From positions 1,860,001-1,924,000 of the forward strand of contig LN554846.1 in the NCBI GenBank assembly GCA_000953695.1: a stretch of 64,000 nt of DNA, given 5' to 3'. The position numbers were made by a program, and so were the translations under genes. Positions 18,788 to 28,819 of the stretch are shown here, one piece after another. This DNA is from Aliivibrio wodanis (GTDB taxonomy: Bacteria > Pseudomonadota > Gammaproteobacteria > Enterobacterales > Vibrionaceae). The notes under the pieces were generated by a model. That model searched no databases and was not told the origin of the DNA. It saw only the letters and a list, made by a program, of their open reading frames with translations. Each line of letters opens with the position of its first letter. The first letter of the stretch is position 1.

Positions 18788-18913
18788 TACAAACCCCGAT
18801 GAAAAAATGACCGTCCCTTATCTACGATATACTCATTATGTTTCCAATTCTGATTGATAGTCGCTTTCACAACGCTTGGCTAATTCATAACAAGAATATT
18901 GGAGATACCTACT

Positions 18914-20353
18914 GTGAAAAAGCAATGGACCCGTCGTTCAGCCGCTGCAATTGCCATGGTGACTACGTTATTATTAAGTAGCCACAGCTTTGCTGCATCT
19001 GAAAAAACTGAGCGAGTTGACCCTCGTAATGAAGCTTATGCAAAAGAGCATGCTGATCAATATGAATCATGGCGCTCTACCTCTGACAGCGTACAAATTG
19101 AAGATGCGTTAGCCGAAGACCCAAATATGGTGATCATGTGGGCAGGTTATGGTTTTGCTAAAGACTATAACAAAGCACGTGGCCACTTTTATGCGATTGA
19201 TGATGTAAGACAAACCCTCCGTACTGCAGGCCCTACCGATGAAAACTCTGGTCCAATGCCAATGGCATGTTGGAGCTGTAAAAGCCCTGATGTTGGCCGT
19301 GTAATCGAAGAGAAAGGCGAAGATGGCTATTTCTCAGGTAAATGGGCGCGTCTAGGGAGTGAAATTCAAAACCCGATTGGCTGTGCCGATTGTCATGACA
19401 CTCGTAGTGAAGGCTTTAAAAATGGCGAACCCGCTTTAGCGATTACTAAACCTCATGTTGAACGTGCAATGGATGTAATTGGTAAACCTTTTGGGGATCA
19501 ATCTCGTTTAGATCAACAAGCTGCTGTTTGTGGTCAATGTCACGTTGAATACTACTTCACAGGAAAAACCAAAGCCGTCAAATTCCCTTGGGATAAAGGC
19601 ACCACGGTTGATGAAATGGAAGAGTACTATGACGAAATTGGCTTTAAAGACTGGACACATAAAGTATCTAAAGCGCCAATGCTAAAAGCACAACATCCAG
19701 GTTATGAAACTTGGCGTGATGGTATCCATGGAAAAAACAACGTAACTTGTGTTGATTGCCATATGCCAAAAGTGAAAAAAGAAGATGGCACCATTTATAC
19801 TGATCATAAAGTCGGTAACCCATTCGATCGCTTTGAAGATACCTGTGCAAACTGTCACACACAATCTAAAGAAATGCTACAAGGTGTTGTTGCTAGTCGT
19901 AAAGCACAAGTACTTAAAATGAAGCTAACCGCTGAACGTCAAATCGTGGCCGCTCACTTTGAAGCTGGGGCTGCATGGGATGCTGGTGCAACTGAAAAAG
20001 AAATGGAGCCAATCCTACAAGATATTCGTCATGCACAATGGCGCTGGGATTATGCGATTGCTTCACATGGTGTTCATATGCATGCACCTGAAGTTGCTCT
20101 AGAAGTATTAGGGACTGCGGTTGATAAAGCGGCAGATGCTCGTACCAAACTGATCCGTCTACTAGCGAAAAAAGGGATTACGGACCCTATCGCTATACCA
20201 GATATTTCAACCAAAGCGGCGGCACAAAAAGCATTGGGTATGGATATGAAAGGTATGGAAGCTGAGAAGAAACACTTCTTAGAAACCGTGGTTCCTCAAT
20301 GGGAAAACCAAGCAAAAGAACGTGAATCAACCGATTATGCACCAATAAAATAA
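18914..20353 (+). CDS. nrfA: NrfA, ammonia-forming cytochrome c nitrite reductase
   Basis: Catalyses six-electron reduction of nitrite to ammonium in the periplasm. The 479-aa protein matches E. coli NrfA (478 aa). It has a signal peptide to about residue 28 and five haem sites: the catalytic CWSCK (about 117-121), then CADCH, CGQCH, CVDCH and CANCH. Conserved AQHPGYETW and [12 protein letters not shown] segments carry haem ligands and active-site residues. The start is the GTG at 18914, placed 9 bases after GGAG at 18901; an upstream in-frame TTG at 18899 overlaps that ribosome site and is rejected. Transcribed alone and ended by a strong terminator. Confidence 0.96.
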   Translation: MKKQWTRRSAAAIAMVTTLLLSSHSFAASEKTERVDPRNEAYAKEHADQYESWRSTSDSVQIEDALAEDPNMVIMWAGYGFAKDYNKARGHFYAIDDVRQTLRTAGPTDENSGPMPMACWSCKSPDVGRVIEEKGEDGYFSGKWARLGSEIQNPIGCADCHDTRSEGFKNGEPALAITKPHVERAMDVIGKPFGDQSRLDQQAAVCGQCHVEYYFTGKTKAVKFPWDKGTTVDEMEEYYDEIGFKDWTHKVSKAPMLKAQHPGYETWRDGIHGKNNVTCVDCHMPKVKKEDGTIYTDHKVGNPFDRFEDTCANCHTQSKEMLQGVVASRKAQVLKMKLTAERQIVAAHFEAGAAWDAGATEKEMEPILQDIRHAQWRWDYAIASHGVHMHAPEVALEVLGTAVDKAADARTKLIRLLAKKGITDPIAIPDISTKAAAQKALGMDMKGMEAEKKHFLETVVPQWENQAKERESTDYAPIK

Positions 20354-20394
20354 TCGTCAAATAAAGAGCTAAATCTCATTAGCTAAGTACCAAT

Positions 20395-20435
20395 AAAAAA
20401 GCCGACACTTCAACCTTTGAAGTGTCGGCTTTTTC
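20395..20435 (+). terminator. Terminator of nrfA
   Basis: Stem GCCGACACTTCAA with TTGAAGTGTCGGC around a short CC loop, preceded by A and followed by TTTTT. Starts about 40 bases after the nrfA stop. The A and T runs make it usable from both strands. Confidence 0.9.
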
Positions 20436-20439
20436 ATAT

Positions 20440-20471
20440 CTTTAACTCTTTAACTCTTTAACTCTTTAACT
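20440..20471. repeat. Four perfect tandem copies of CTTTAACT
   Basis: An 8-bp unit is repeated four times with no mismatch. The last copy overlaps the TAG stop (20470-20472) of the leftward nrfG-like gene. Copy-number change would alter only sequence after the stop, so classic phase variation is not expected. Confidence 0.9.
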
Positions 20472-21114
20472 AGCGACGAGCCTGCATTAATTGCTTCGCT
20501 TGGTTAATTGAATTAATAATAGTGACTCTATCTACATCAACTCTTTCTGAATCTAAAATCTTCTGCCAAGCATTAATCGCTTTTTGATAACGGAACGTCA
20601 CAAAATGATCGGAAGCAATTAAGGTTAATGCCGCTTGGTTATACTCATCAAGCTCTAATGCTTTATTAAGTAAAGTTTGTATCTCTTCATTAATGATTTG
20701 AGAATGTGCGTAATACTGAGTTGTTGCTTTTGCAGCGTATTGATTTGCTGTTGGCTCATCAGAGAGGCGCAGTGCATAATCAAAACAAATGTTCGCGTTA
20801 TTAAACTCACCATTTAGTAAGTAGCCTTGACCAATTTCAAACCATAGATCAGCATTATTTGGTGATAATTTTAATTGGTCTTCTAAATACCGCATTTTAT
20901 CGTCATACGATAATGGGCCTAAAGGCTCAGTAATCACTTTATTATTAACCGCAAATTTTTCTGGTCGTAGACCCGATGAGAAAATTACTATAATACTAAT
21001 GACAACGATAAAAATCATCCAAACAGGATTAAGTGATGTAGCATGACTACGGCTAAAAAACCACCACAAAACAGCACCTATAAGAACAAAACTCAGTAAC
21101 ATCATTATTATCAT
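20470..21114 (-). CDS. NrfG/CcmI-like membrane TPR protein
   Basis: Probable apocytochrome-binding chaperone of the haem lyase, a role filled by NrfG in E. coli. The 214-aa protein has two N-terminal TM helices (about 1-20 and 27-45) and TPR repeats from about residue 68 to 200; NADLWFEIGQGYLLNGEF is one unit. I start it at the ATG at 21114 because the frame upstream to 21219 runs through the terminator hairpin of the next gene. Position converging on nrfA supports nrfG. The two-helix anchor resembles CcmI, so the symbol is left open. Confidence 0.72.
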   Translation of the reverse strand: MIIMMLLSFVLIGAVLWWFFSRSHATSLNPVWMIFIVVISIIVIFSSGLRPEKFAVNNKVITEPLGPLSYDDKMRYLEDQLKLSPNNADLWFEIGQGYLLNGEFNNANICFDYALRLSDEPTANQYAAKATTQYYAHSQIINEEIQTLLNKALELDEYNQAALTLIASDHFVTFRYQKAINAWQKILDSERVDVDRVTIINSINQAKQLMQARR

Positions 21115-21201
21115 ATTTTTTACTCTAGTAAAAATTTGTCGCGATCGTAATTCAAATTCATGATTACCGCAATGATCATCATCAGATGTCAGAAGATCAT
21201 A

Positions 21202-21230
21202 ACCAAAAAAAACCTCCAAATTGGAGGTTA
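21202..21230 (-). terminator. Terminator of the pldA-like gene
   Basis: Stem AACCTCCAA/TTGGAGGTT, read leftward, is followed by a run of T. It lies 22 bases after the stop of the gene at 21252-22025. The T run overlaps the 5' side of the nrfG-like leader. Confidence 0.75.
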
Positions 21231-21251
21231 AATATTATCTATAACAAACGA

Positions 21252-22025
21252 TTAATTTGGTGGAAGTAGTTTCATTCCAATACCAATTCGTGTTTGGTCA
21301 TGATCATAATCAATTAATGTTTCACCATACCCTGTCCAAACTTGAGTATAAAAACCAACAAATTTGTTTATATTCAATGTGTAACCTGCTTCTATGCCGC
21401 CTTTATTAGTACTGAAGTTATGATGAAAACGCGTATTAAATGTACCTACTTCATTACCCATTTTAATCCAAACGTCATAGTCGCCTAAAAAATCAGTGAT
21501 ATCTTCATTATTTTCTTCATCTTTGAATACATACCAACCTCTAATACCATACTGTATTGGTCCATCTAATCGCTCTAGCGCCCCATACATACGATCCCAG
21601 CTACGTGATAGGCTGGTTGTTTGCCCATTTGACTCATGCATATAGCCAATTTCAGCGCTATTAAATAACAACATATTTGATTGATGCATCAAGAAAAACT
21701 GAGGTTTATAATTTGTTTCTCTAAACGGTGACGATATATCGTTATTCGCTAATTGCCACAAAGATTTTTGAGTATAAGAGAACATTAAAGAAGTACTTTG
21801 ATTAATTGGCATTATTGGAACAGCCAAAGAAAACTGAAATTTCACTTCAATTTGCTGTAAACCATCGGCATCTTCAAACCCACCATCAATATAAGTTTGT
21901 TTATTAATGTCGTTGGTATAACTGCCTAATAAATAACTGTCTTCATAACCGTGAATACGATTTAACTCTTTTGCTGATGTCATCACGGGTATCGCCAATG
22001 CAATCAATAGCATCCATTTTTTCAT
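21252..22025 (-). CDS. pldA: Outer-membrane phospholipase A (PldA/OMPLA-like)
   Basis: Outer-membrane beta-barrel phospholipase A1. The 257-aa protein has a signal peptide (ending TSAKE) and the family core: YTQKSLWQLANND, SSPFRETNYKPQ, then HESNGQ...SRSWDRMY, and C-terminal YTQVWTGYGETLIDYDHDQT. The catalytic His and Ser (H142 and S144 in E. coli) are present in HES. The third catalytic residue, Asn156 in SRSWNRLY, is replaced by Asp here (SRSWDRMY). E. coli PldA is about 289 aa with signal. Calcium-binding loops look conserved. Single gene with its own terminator. Confidence 0.85.
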   Translation of the reverse strand: MKKWMLLIALAIPVMTSAKELNRIHGYEDSYLLGSYTNDINKQTYIDGGFEDADGLQQIEVKFQFSLAVPIMPINQSTSLMFSYTQKSLWQLANNDISSPFRETNYKPQFFLMHQSNMLLFNSAEIGYMHESNGQTTSLSRSWDRMYGALERLDGPIQYGIRGWYVFKDEENNEDITDFLGDYDVWIKMGNEVGTFNTRFHHNFSTNKGGIEAGYTLNINKFVGFYTQVWTGYGETLIDYDHDQTRIGIGMKLLPPN

Positions 22026-22103
22026 AATTGACCTTTTGTCAGTAACTTGCCTTTTTCATATATAAGCAAAATGCATACCTACATTACATTTTATATAACT
22101 TAA

Positions 22104-24449
22104 CTATTTTATATCGATTTTACGACTGGCTTTTTGATATTGAATTCTCCAGCCAGACCAAGGAGGGATTTCCCATCTTTTCACATCTCCTTTTCTTCCA
22201 CCTTTTCTATATGTTAGTAAAACTCGTTTACTTTGTGGGAAATAATCAACAGATAAGGTTAAATCAGGCAATATTACTGTTTGTGGGTATTTCGTTAAAA
22301 AATCATCTAATTCCCACTCAGGGATTCCATTAAAGACAAAATCGGATTCATCAAACAATGCTAGATCATCCAAAGACGTTACGCCTAATTCAGTTAATTG
22401 TTGCGTAAACCAAGATTCAAACGTTATAGTTTTATCTGATTTATTGCCATTTAATTGGCAATAAAGCAACCAAGCGGCAATTTCTCCCTCTTTTTTCTCT
22501 TTTAACTGTGGAAATAAATATCCTTCTTTTACTTGAGAAACAATTGCAGGAATAGCATCCTTTTCAGACGGTTCAACATACTCCGTTTTTAGTTTACGGC
22601 TCGCATAATAATATTCATGAGCAATTTTAATATTTTCCTTATCACTAATACACTCGCCCAGACGACACTCAGCAAGTCCTGCCTCTATTATCCATAATAT
22701 ATTGATAGGAGATAAAACTGTTCCAATGGTAAGAGTTTGCTTACTACCTCTACCAGGAAGAGAAAACTGATCAAAAACAATAGCTGCTTCATGTGTCGAT
22801 AAGAAATGGCTATTACGTCCAAGAACCACTTCCAAATAACCATTACCAAAAGCTTCTCGGCGTTTCTCTCGACGAACAAAAACTAACTCAGGCAACTTAG
22901 AGATAATTTGAATTAATACTTCTTCTCTTTTTAAACGGCTACTTACCTCTAGAACTGGCAATTCTAATTCCGTTCTAATTTGTATAGCTAACGTTTGTGC
23001 CTCTTTACGTAATTCATTGTCAATATTTAATCCATGGCACTCATGTCCGCGAATAATTGAAACTAGTGTAATTAAATCACACGATTGAGGATTCCAACGT
23101 AAAAACTCATCTAAAGCAATATCGGATTTAGATATTGAGAACAGTTTATTTGAGACAGAAAGTGCAGCAACTAAATCAACCACGGTTTCTTTCTCTGCTT
23201 TACCCTCTATTGCAGAAATCAGATGAGAAAACAGTGTATCGATTGGTAATGGAAATAAGCGTAAACCATAATCTGTAATGTTCAATTCTGAATTAATGGC
23301 CCCTATTTTCTGTAATTTTTCTTCAGCTATTCGGAGTGATTTTTCTGGTAAAGGTTCTAAAAATACTAGACCTCGCAAAACGGAATCACAACTTGCAGCA
23401 GCAAGAACCGTCTCAACTAACTCATCTCTCTGTAGTTCAGGAGGTGTCATTCTATCAAGCGGTGCATGTTCACCATATAAGCGGATCGCTTGCCCTTCTT
23501 GAGTTCGCCCAGCCCGACCTGAACGTTGTTGTGCACTTGCTTTAGATATGGATTGCAATGACAGTGTTGTTCGCCCATTTCTTTGCTGTGTTCTTCGTTC
23601 AAGTCCTGAATCAATAACCACTGTAACATTTGGAATAGTAAGAGAGGTTTCAGCTACATTGGTTGAAAATATAATTCGTTGCTGCTGAGATGGCGCTAAA
23701 GCTTGCTGCCTAAGGGGATCAGATACGCCTGCAAATAATGGAAGAACTAGACAATGTGGAAATTTGGCCGAAGCACTTTGAATACATTGTGTGATCTCTT
23801 TTTTTCCTGGTAGAAATACAAGAATATCACCGGCCTCACCTAACTGAATGACAGATTCTATCGTCTTAATAATACGCGCCTCCAACTCCTTGTCAGACGG
23901 CATCTTCTGAGCGTGTTCAGCATCATACGATAAATTAACAGCAAATTGTCGGCCTTCAGCCATCAGTAATTCAGCATCAATATAAGCGGCTAATGACTGA
24001 CTATCCATGGTGGCTGACGTTAAAATTAAACGATGTTTCTTATACGAATTAAGTAAAGACAACAAAAGATCAGTATCCCAACGTCGCTCATGAAATTCAT
24101 CAATCATGACCAAATCAAATGTCGCTAGTTTATCTTCCATAAACCATTTTAAAGCAATACCAGGAGTGACAAAAACAACTCGACTTTCTTCACTATATTT
24201 AATATCAAGTTTAATCGCATAACCAATTTCCTTCCCTAACGTACAAGATTCTTGTAACGCTAAATATTCAGCAAGAGCTGTGCAGGCAATTCGTCTTGGC
24301 TCAATCACCAAGACTCGACCATGTTCAGCCGCCCATAAAGGAAGATGCGTTGATTTACCTGATCCGGTTTCAGATTGAACAACCACATTTTTATGTAAAA
24401 TAGAAGACGAAAACTTAGAGTAAATCGCATTAATTGGTAACAAAAACAT
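22104..24449 (-). CDS. hrpB: HrpB, DEAH-type ATP-dependent RNA helicase
   Basis: Superfamily 2 helicase of the DEAH/RHA group. The 781-aa protein has motif I SETGSGKST (about 26-34), motif II DEFHER (about 117), motif III SATM (about 146), and motif VI QQRSGRAGRTQEG (about 308-320). A helicase-associated domain and the HrpB-specific C-terminal domain follow (WKIPPWSGW-like end, here WEIPPWSGWRIQYQ). DEFH in place of DEAH is normal for HrpB. It is slightly shorter than E. coli HrpB (about 809-824 aa). The RNA substrate is not established. Single gene. Confidence 0.92.
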   Translation of the reverse strand: MFLLPINAIYSKFSSSILHKNVVVQSETGSGKSTHLPLWAAEHGRVLVIEPRRIACTALAEYLALQESCTLGKEIGYAIKLDIKYSEESRVVFVTPGIALKWFMEDKLATFDLVMIDEFHERRWDTDLLLSLLNSYKKHRLILTSATMDSQSLAAYIDAELLMAEGRQFAVNLSYDAEHAQKMPSDKELEARIIKTIESVIQLGEAGDILVFLPGKKEITQCIQSASAKFPHCLVLPLFAGVSDPLRQQALAPSQQQRIIFSTNVAETSLTIPNVTVVIDSGLERRTQQRNGRTTLSLQSISKASAQQRSGRAGRTQEGQAIRLYGEHAPLDRMTPPELQRDELVETVLAAASCDSVLRGLVFLEPLPEKSLRIAEEKLQKIGAINSELNITDYGLRLFPLPIDTLFSHLISAIEGKAEKETVVDLVAALSVSNKLFSISKSDIALDEFLRWNPQSCDLITLVSIIRGHECHGLNIDNELRKEAQTLAIQIRTELELPVLEVSSRLKREEVLIQIISKLPELVFVRREKRREAFGNGYLEVVLGRNSHFLSTHEAAIVFDQFSLPGRGSKQTLTIGTVLSPINILWIIEAGLAECRLGECISDKENIKIAHEYYYASRKLKTEYVEPSEKDAIPAIVSQVKEGYLFPQLKEKKEGEIAAWLLYCQLNGNKSDKTITFESWFTQQLTELGVTSLDDLALFDESDFVFNGIPEWELDDFLTKYPQTVILPDLTLSVDYFPQSKRVLLTYRKGGRKGDVKRWEIPPWSGWRIQYQKASRKIDIK

Positions 24450-24603
24450 ATAAACCGAAAAATAATAGAATATTTCACTACTCTATCGGATTTGATTGAT
24501 AAAAACATGACTGTATTCGCATTTTATTTTCATTCACACTTTGATATTTTCGTTAAGTAGGCATAGGATCTGTGGTTCATTCTTGATTTGAAGAAGCATA
24601 ACA

Positions 24604-26292
24604 ATGAATAACAACAAACGTCCTCTATATATCCCTTATGCTGGTCCAGCACTTCTAAGTACTCCTCTGCTAAACAAAGGCAGCGCTTTTAGTACAACTG
24701 AACGTAAATATTTTAACTTAGAAGGCTTACTTCCTGAAGCTATCGAAAGCATCGAAGAGCAAACAGGCCGTGCTTATAAGCAATACCAAAGCTTTGAAAA
24801 TGATATGGACAAGCATATCTATCTTCGTAATATTCAAGACACAAATGAAACGTTATTTTATCGCTTAGTACAAAATCATATCAGCGAAATGATGCCTATT
24901 ATTTACACACCAACCGTTGGTGCTGCGTGTGAAAACTTCTCAAACATCTATCGTCGTGGTCGTGGTTTATTTATCTCTTATGAGAACAAAAACCGCATTG
25001 ATGACCTCCTAAATAATGCAACAAACCAAAACGTAAAAGTAATTGTTGTTACTGATGGTGAGCGTATTCTTGGTCTTGGTGATCAAGGTATCGGCGGTAT
25101 GGGTATTCCTATTGGTAAATTGGCACTGTACACCGCGTGTGGTGGTATTAGCCCTGCTCATACATTACCTATCGTTCTTGATGTAGGGACTAATAACCCT
25201 CAACGTCTTGCTGACCCAATGTACATGGGCTGGCGTCACCCTCGTATTACTGGTGACGAATATAAAGATTTCGTTGAAGACTTCATTCAAGCTGTTCAAC
25301 GTCGTTGGCCTCAAGCTCTTGTTCAGTTTGAAGATTTTGCACAAAAAAATGCAATGCCTTTACTTGAGCGTTACAAAAATCGTATCTGTTGTTTTAATGA
25401 TGATATTCAAGGTACTGCTGCGGTTACTGTTGGTTCACTACTTGCAGCCTGTAAAGCGGCGGGCAGTTCATTAGCACAGCAACGTGTTACCTTCTTAGGT
25501 GCAGGCTCTGCGGGTTGTGGTATTGCTGAAGCCATTATTGCTCAAATGGTATCTGAAGGTATTTCTGATGCTCAGGCGCGCTCGCAAGTGTACATGGTTG
25601 ATCGTTGGGGCTTATTACAAGAAGGCATGCCAAACCTACTTGATTTCCAACAACGCCTAGTGCAAAAAACTGAAAATACAAAAGAATGGACATCTGAAGA
25701 GCCAAACTACTCACTTGTTGATGTTATGCGCAATGCTAAACCAACCGTTCTAATTGGTGTTTCTGGAGCTCCTGGTTTATTCAGCAAAGAAGTTATCCAA
25801 GAGATGCATAAACACTGTGAACGCCCTATTGTGTTCCCATTATCAAACCCAACAAGTCGTGTTGAAGCAACACCGAATGACATTATTCGCTGGACTGATG
25901 GACAAGCATTAGTGGCAACAGGTAGCCCATTTGATCCTGTTACACATAATGGTCAAACTTACCCAATTGCACAATGTAACAACAGCTTTATCTTCCCTGG
26001 TATTGGTCTAGGTGTTTTAGCAATTAAAGCGACTCGTGTTTCTGATGAAATGCTACAAGAATCAAGCCGTGCATTAGCAGAGTGTTCCCCTCTTGCTATT
26101 AATGGTTCTGGTGCGCTTCTACCACCATTGGAAGAGATCCACACAGTATCAAAGAAAATTGCCTTTGCTGTTGCTAAAAAAGCGATTGAACAAGGCTATG
26201 CTTTAGAAATCACTGACGAAGCATTACATCAAAAAATTGACCAGTACTTCTGGAAACCAGTATATCGTCGCTACAAACGAACTGCGTTTTAA
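24604..26292 (+). CDS. maeA: NAD-linked malic enzyme (malate dehydrogenase, oxaloacetate-decarboxylating)
   Basis: Converts malate and NAD+ to pyruvate, CO2 and NADH in the cytosol. The 562-aa protein matches E. coli MaeA/SfcA (565 aa). It begins with the family sequence [20 protein letters not shown]. It has [14 protein letters not shown] (malic N-terminal domain, about 100), [19 protein letters not shown] (about 154-172), NDDIQGTA metal site (about 263), and a Rossmann loop [10 protein letters not shown] (about 300). All catalytic segments are intact. Monocistronic with a strong terminator. Confidence 0.95.
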   Translation: MNNNKRPLYIPYAGPALLSTPLLNKGSAFSTTERKYFNLEGLLPEAIESIEEQTGRAYKQYQSFENDMDKHIYLRNIQDTNETLFYRLVQNHISEMMPIIYTPTVGAACENFSNIYRRGRGLFISYENKNRIDDLLNNATNQNVKVIVVTDGERILGLGDQGIGGMGIPIGKLALYTACGGISPAHTLPIVLDVGTNNPQRLADPMYMGWRHPRITGDEYKDFVEDFIQAVQRRWPQALVQFEDFAQKNAMPLLERYKNRICCFNDDIQGTAAVTVGSLLAACKAAGSSLAQQRVTFLGAGSAGCGIAEAIIAQMVSEGISDAQARSQVYMVDRWGLLQEGMPNLLDFQQRLVQKTENTKEWTSEEPNYSLVDVMRNAKPTVLIGVSGAPGLFSKEVIQEMHKHCERPIVFPLSNPTSRVEATPNDIIRWTDGQALVATGSPFDPVTHNGQTYPIAQCNNSFIFPGIGLGVLAIKATRVSDEMLQESSRALAECSPLAINGSGALLPPLEEIHTVSKKIAFAVAKKAIEQGYALEITDEALHQKIDQYFWKPVYRRYKRTAF

Positions 26293-26322
26293 TACAACAC
26301 CTATCAATTAGGTAGTAACCAA

Positions 26323-26352
26323 AAAAACCAGAGTAATGACACTCTGGTTTTT
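26323..26352 (+). terminator. Terminator of maeA
   Basis: Stem AAAAACCAGAGT/ACTCTGGTTTTT with a 6-base loop, about 30 bases after the maeA stop. Confidence 0.88.
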
Positions 26353-26410
26353 CAATAAATAATACATCCTGCCGATACTATAATTATAGACACTAAAATA
26401 ACTTAACTAT

Positions 26411-26743
26411 ATGAATCAAATACTCTCTTTTTTTAATACTCTTGGTAATTATCTAACTCCATATTTATCTGATATTTCAGTGGCGATGATAGCTTGTGCA
26501 TTAGTCATGCTTGGTGGCGATATAAACCGAGGACTCCGAGCTTTTTTGTCAGGAAAACATTTTTTAATTCGAACATTAGCTTTTATTGGGGTTAATGCTT
26601 TTGGCTACGGTCTATTAATCATAAAAACATCGCCTTTTCTCACCTCGGCTTTGCTTTCTATACAACCTGCTTTTATGCTTGCTATTGTTCTTTCTACCTT
26701 TATTATTATTGGTATGTGGGCACAAAAAAATCGCCAAGTATAA
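26411..26743 (+). CDS. DUF3392 family small membrane protein
   Basis: A 110-aa protein with three predicted TM helices (about 20-38, 52-70, 83-101). The pattern LGGDINRGLRAFLSGKHFLIR is typical of DUF3392 proteins, which are found in Vibrionaceae and relatives and have no assigned function. It is 27 bases upstream of sanA, same strand, so the two may be co-transcribed. No catalytic motif is visible. Confidence 0.75.
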   Translation: MNQILSFFNTLGNYLTPYLSDISVAMIACALVMLGGDINRGLRAFLSGKHFLIRTLAFIGVNAFGYGLLIIKTSPFLTSALLSIQPAFMLAIVLSTFIIIGMWAQKNRQV

Positions 26744-26770
26744 CTTTCCATTCAGCTAAATTGAGGCACA

Positions 26771-27457
26771 ATGAGATCCCAGTTAATTAACCAATTTGCA
26801 AAGTGGCTAAAAATAACAGCAATCCTTATTGGAATAATCACATCTGTTATATTGCTGGCTGATCTCTCGATCTCTCTCTCATCAGCCCCTCAGTTGTACA
26901 AAAGTATTGAAACACTACCAGTACAAGAAACTGCCTTGGTTCTTGGTACTAGTAAATACATTCGTCGAACATTAAATCCTTACTATCAATATCGTATTGA
27001 TGCGGCTATCAAATTATATAAGCAAAATAAGGTCACTCATTTTTTATTGAGTGGTGATAATGCTCACCGTTCATATAATGAACCATGGACCATGAAAAGA
27101 GATCTCTTAAAAGCAGGAATACCAGAAGAAAGTATTACGTTAGATTACGCAGGATTTAGAACCCTAGACTCAGTTCAAAGAGCTCAACAGGTTTTTGAGG
27201 CAAACAGCTTAACCATTGTTTCACAAGAGTTTCATTGTCAACGCGCTGTTTTTATTGCTAATCACTTTTCAATGGATACTGTTTGTCTTATTGTCCCTTC
27301 CCCAACAGGCTGGGCTAATACTAAAATTCGATTACGAGAAGTATTAGCAAGAACAAAAGCTATTCTTGATTTGTATATTTTTAATGTTCAACCGAAATTC
27401 TTAGGGCCTAAAGAGCCAATTAAGCATAAGACCTTACCTGAGGCTCCCCTACAATAA
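26771..27457 (+). CDS. sanA: SanA, DUF218-type envelope protein
   Basis: Inner-membrane protein of the SanA/ElyC/YdcF (DUF218) family, linked in enterobacteria to envelope barrier function and vancomycin resistance at high temperature. The 228-aa protein has one N-terminal TM helix (about 13-33). The periplasmic DUF218 domain includes ALVLGTSKYIRR (about 55-66), FLLSGDNAHRSYNEPWTMK (about 95-113) and TLDSVQRAQQVF. Length fits E. coli SanA (239 aa). It follows the DUF3392 gene by 27 bases. The biochemical reaction of the family is unknown. Confidence 0.88.
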   Translation: MRSQLINQFAKWLKITAILIGIITSVILLADLSISLSSAPQLYKSIETLPVQETALVLGTSKYIRRTLNPYYQYRIDAAIKLYKQNKVTHFLLSGDNAHRSYNEPWTMKRDLLKAGIPEESITLDYAGFRTLDSVQRAQQVFEANSLTIVSQEFHCQRAVFIANHFSMDTVCLIVPSPTGWANTKIRLREVLARTKAILDLYIFNVQPKFLGPKEPIKHKTLPEAPLQ

Positions 27458-27493
27458 AAAGCCATATCACATCATTGTCATAAGGCTTTAAAA

Positions 27494-28819
27494 TTAACTA
27501 AAATATCGATTTTCAGATACATTGATATTCTTACTAGTCACGATCTGGTTTCGCCCTCGATTTTTAGCCTTATATAAAGCATCATCTGCACGTGCTATTA
27601 CCTCGGTAATACGCTCATCTTTCATTTCAGCAACACCAAAACTACCAGTTAAAAGTTTATTATGGCACCATGAATGATGTTCAATAGTATGACGAATATG
27701 CTCGGCTTTCTCGGCTGCTTGCTCTAAGTTATTATTTGGGCTGAAAACAATGAACTCCTCCCCTCCCCAGCGAACCAAAAAGTCAGTACTTTTGATTGCT
27801 CCAGTAATAACTAAAACAAACTCTCTTAAAATATCATCTCCAACTTGATGACCTAACTCATCATTAACATTCTTAAAGTAATCAATATCAATATAGATAA
27901 CTGAAAATGTTTGTTTCCCCCAACGTACTTGTTGAGACATTCGCTCTAACCAATCTCGAACTGCATTTCGATTTCGAGCCCCAGTTAACGAATCACGGTG
28001 TGCTAGCTCAGCAAACTCTATATTTTTTTCTTTAAGGTTTCCATTCAGCTTACGCAAACGAGTCTCACGATAACTACTTGCTTGCAGTTTTTGGTTTAAT
28101 CTATTTTGTTCATACAATACATAACCCATGATCATGATGAGCCAAGCATATAAAATAATTTTTAGTAAGGTATTTTCTTTAATCCAAGATCCACGAAATT
28201 CAATGCTATTAACCGTTATTTCAAAATCACCACTCTTAACGGTCGATGATGTTGCTATTTCAATAATAGATACATTCGAAAACTCTGGGGCAGCATGCTC
28301 TACTGGGACTTTATAGTCAGCGATCCACCAAGTCATTACTTGAAAGTCAGCAAGTTGTAATTCTTTTGCACCTGCGTTAAACCCTGGTTCATATTCGATA
28401 CCATTAAATTTTAAAGACGCTTCATCATTTCTTTTAGTATATATAGGGTTACTATTTCTTAAATAGACTCGTAATCGCCCATTAGGATCTGCACTCTTAT
28501 AATCTATATCTAAAATCAGTTTAGAGTAAGAAGACAAATCAACCCCTTCAAAAATACTATCAGAAAAACGAATAGCGACTTCACAGTATGGCCATGCATA
28601 ATCTGCTTTTTTCATGTCACATTTTAACGATGGGTGTCCATTCCTTTCAACTAAAGTAGCCTCACTGATCCCTCCAATTTTCCTATCATCTGCTGCATAA
28701 AATTGATACATTTTAGGGTCAACAGTTAACGTTTTAGTATCTCCACGAAAGTGATACCAAATCAACGTAATAATAGAAAGAATTAGCATCCCTATCGTTA
28801 TTTTTTGAAATATTCGCAT
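27494..28819 (-). CDS. Membrane diguanylate cyclase with periplasmic jelly-roll-like sensor (copy 2)
   Basis: The 441-aa protein has a TM helix (about 5-24), a periplasmic domain (about 30-230), a second TM helix (about 238-256), a coiled coil, and a GGDEF domain with WGGEEF near residue 351. The I-site position reads KSTD, so the Arg of RxxD is replaced by Lys. The periplasmic domain aligns by eye with the cyclase at 8164-9465: both have a Cys pair (CDMK...WPYCEV here), LSSYSKLILDIDYKS, a WWI motif and a terminal NSIEFRG-like strand. The fold resembles carbohydrate-binding jelly rolls; that is inference. An AAAGGA ribosome site precedes the ATG. Confidence 0.87.
   Translation of the reverse strand: MRIFQKITIGMLILSIITLIWYHFRGDTKTLTVDPKMYQFYAADDRKIGGISEATLVERNGHPSLKCDMKKADYAWPYCEVAIRFSDSIFEGVDLSSYSKLILDIDYKSADPNGRLRVYLRNSNPIYTKRNDEASLKFNGIEYEPGFNAGAKELQLADFQVMTWWIADYKVPVEHAAPEFSNVSIIEIATSSTVKSGDFEITVNSIEFRGSWIKENTLLKIILYAWLIMIMGYVLYEQNRLNQKLQASSYRETRLRKLNGNLKEKNIEFAELAHRDSLTGARNRNAVRDWLERMSQQVRWGKQTFSVIYIDIDYFKNVNDELGHQVGDDILREFVLVITGAIKSTDFLVRWGGEEFIVFSPNNNLEQAAEKAEHIRHTIEHHSWCHNKLLTGSFGVAEMKDERITEVIARADDALYKAKNRGRNQIVTSKNINVSENRYFS

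Noticed and set aside
18899..18913. TTG start for nrfA
   Set aside because: It overlaps the GGAG ribosome site that serves the GTG at 18914.
21115..21219. N-terminal extension of the nrfG-like protein
   Set aside because: The first codons lie in the terminator hairpin of the pldA-like gene and look non-coding.
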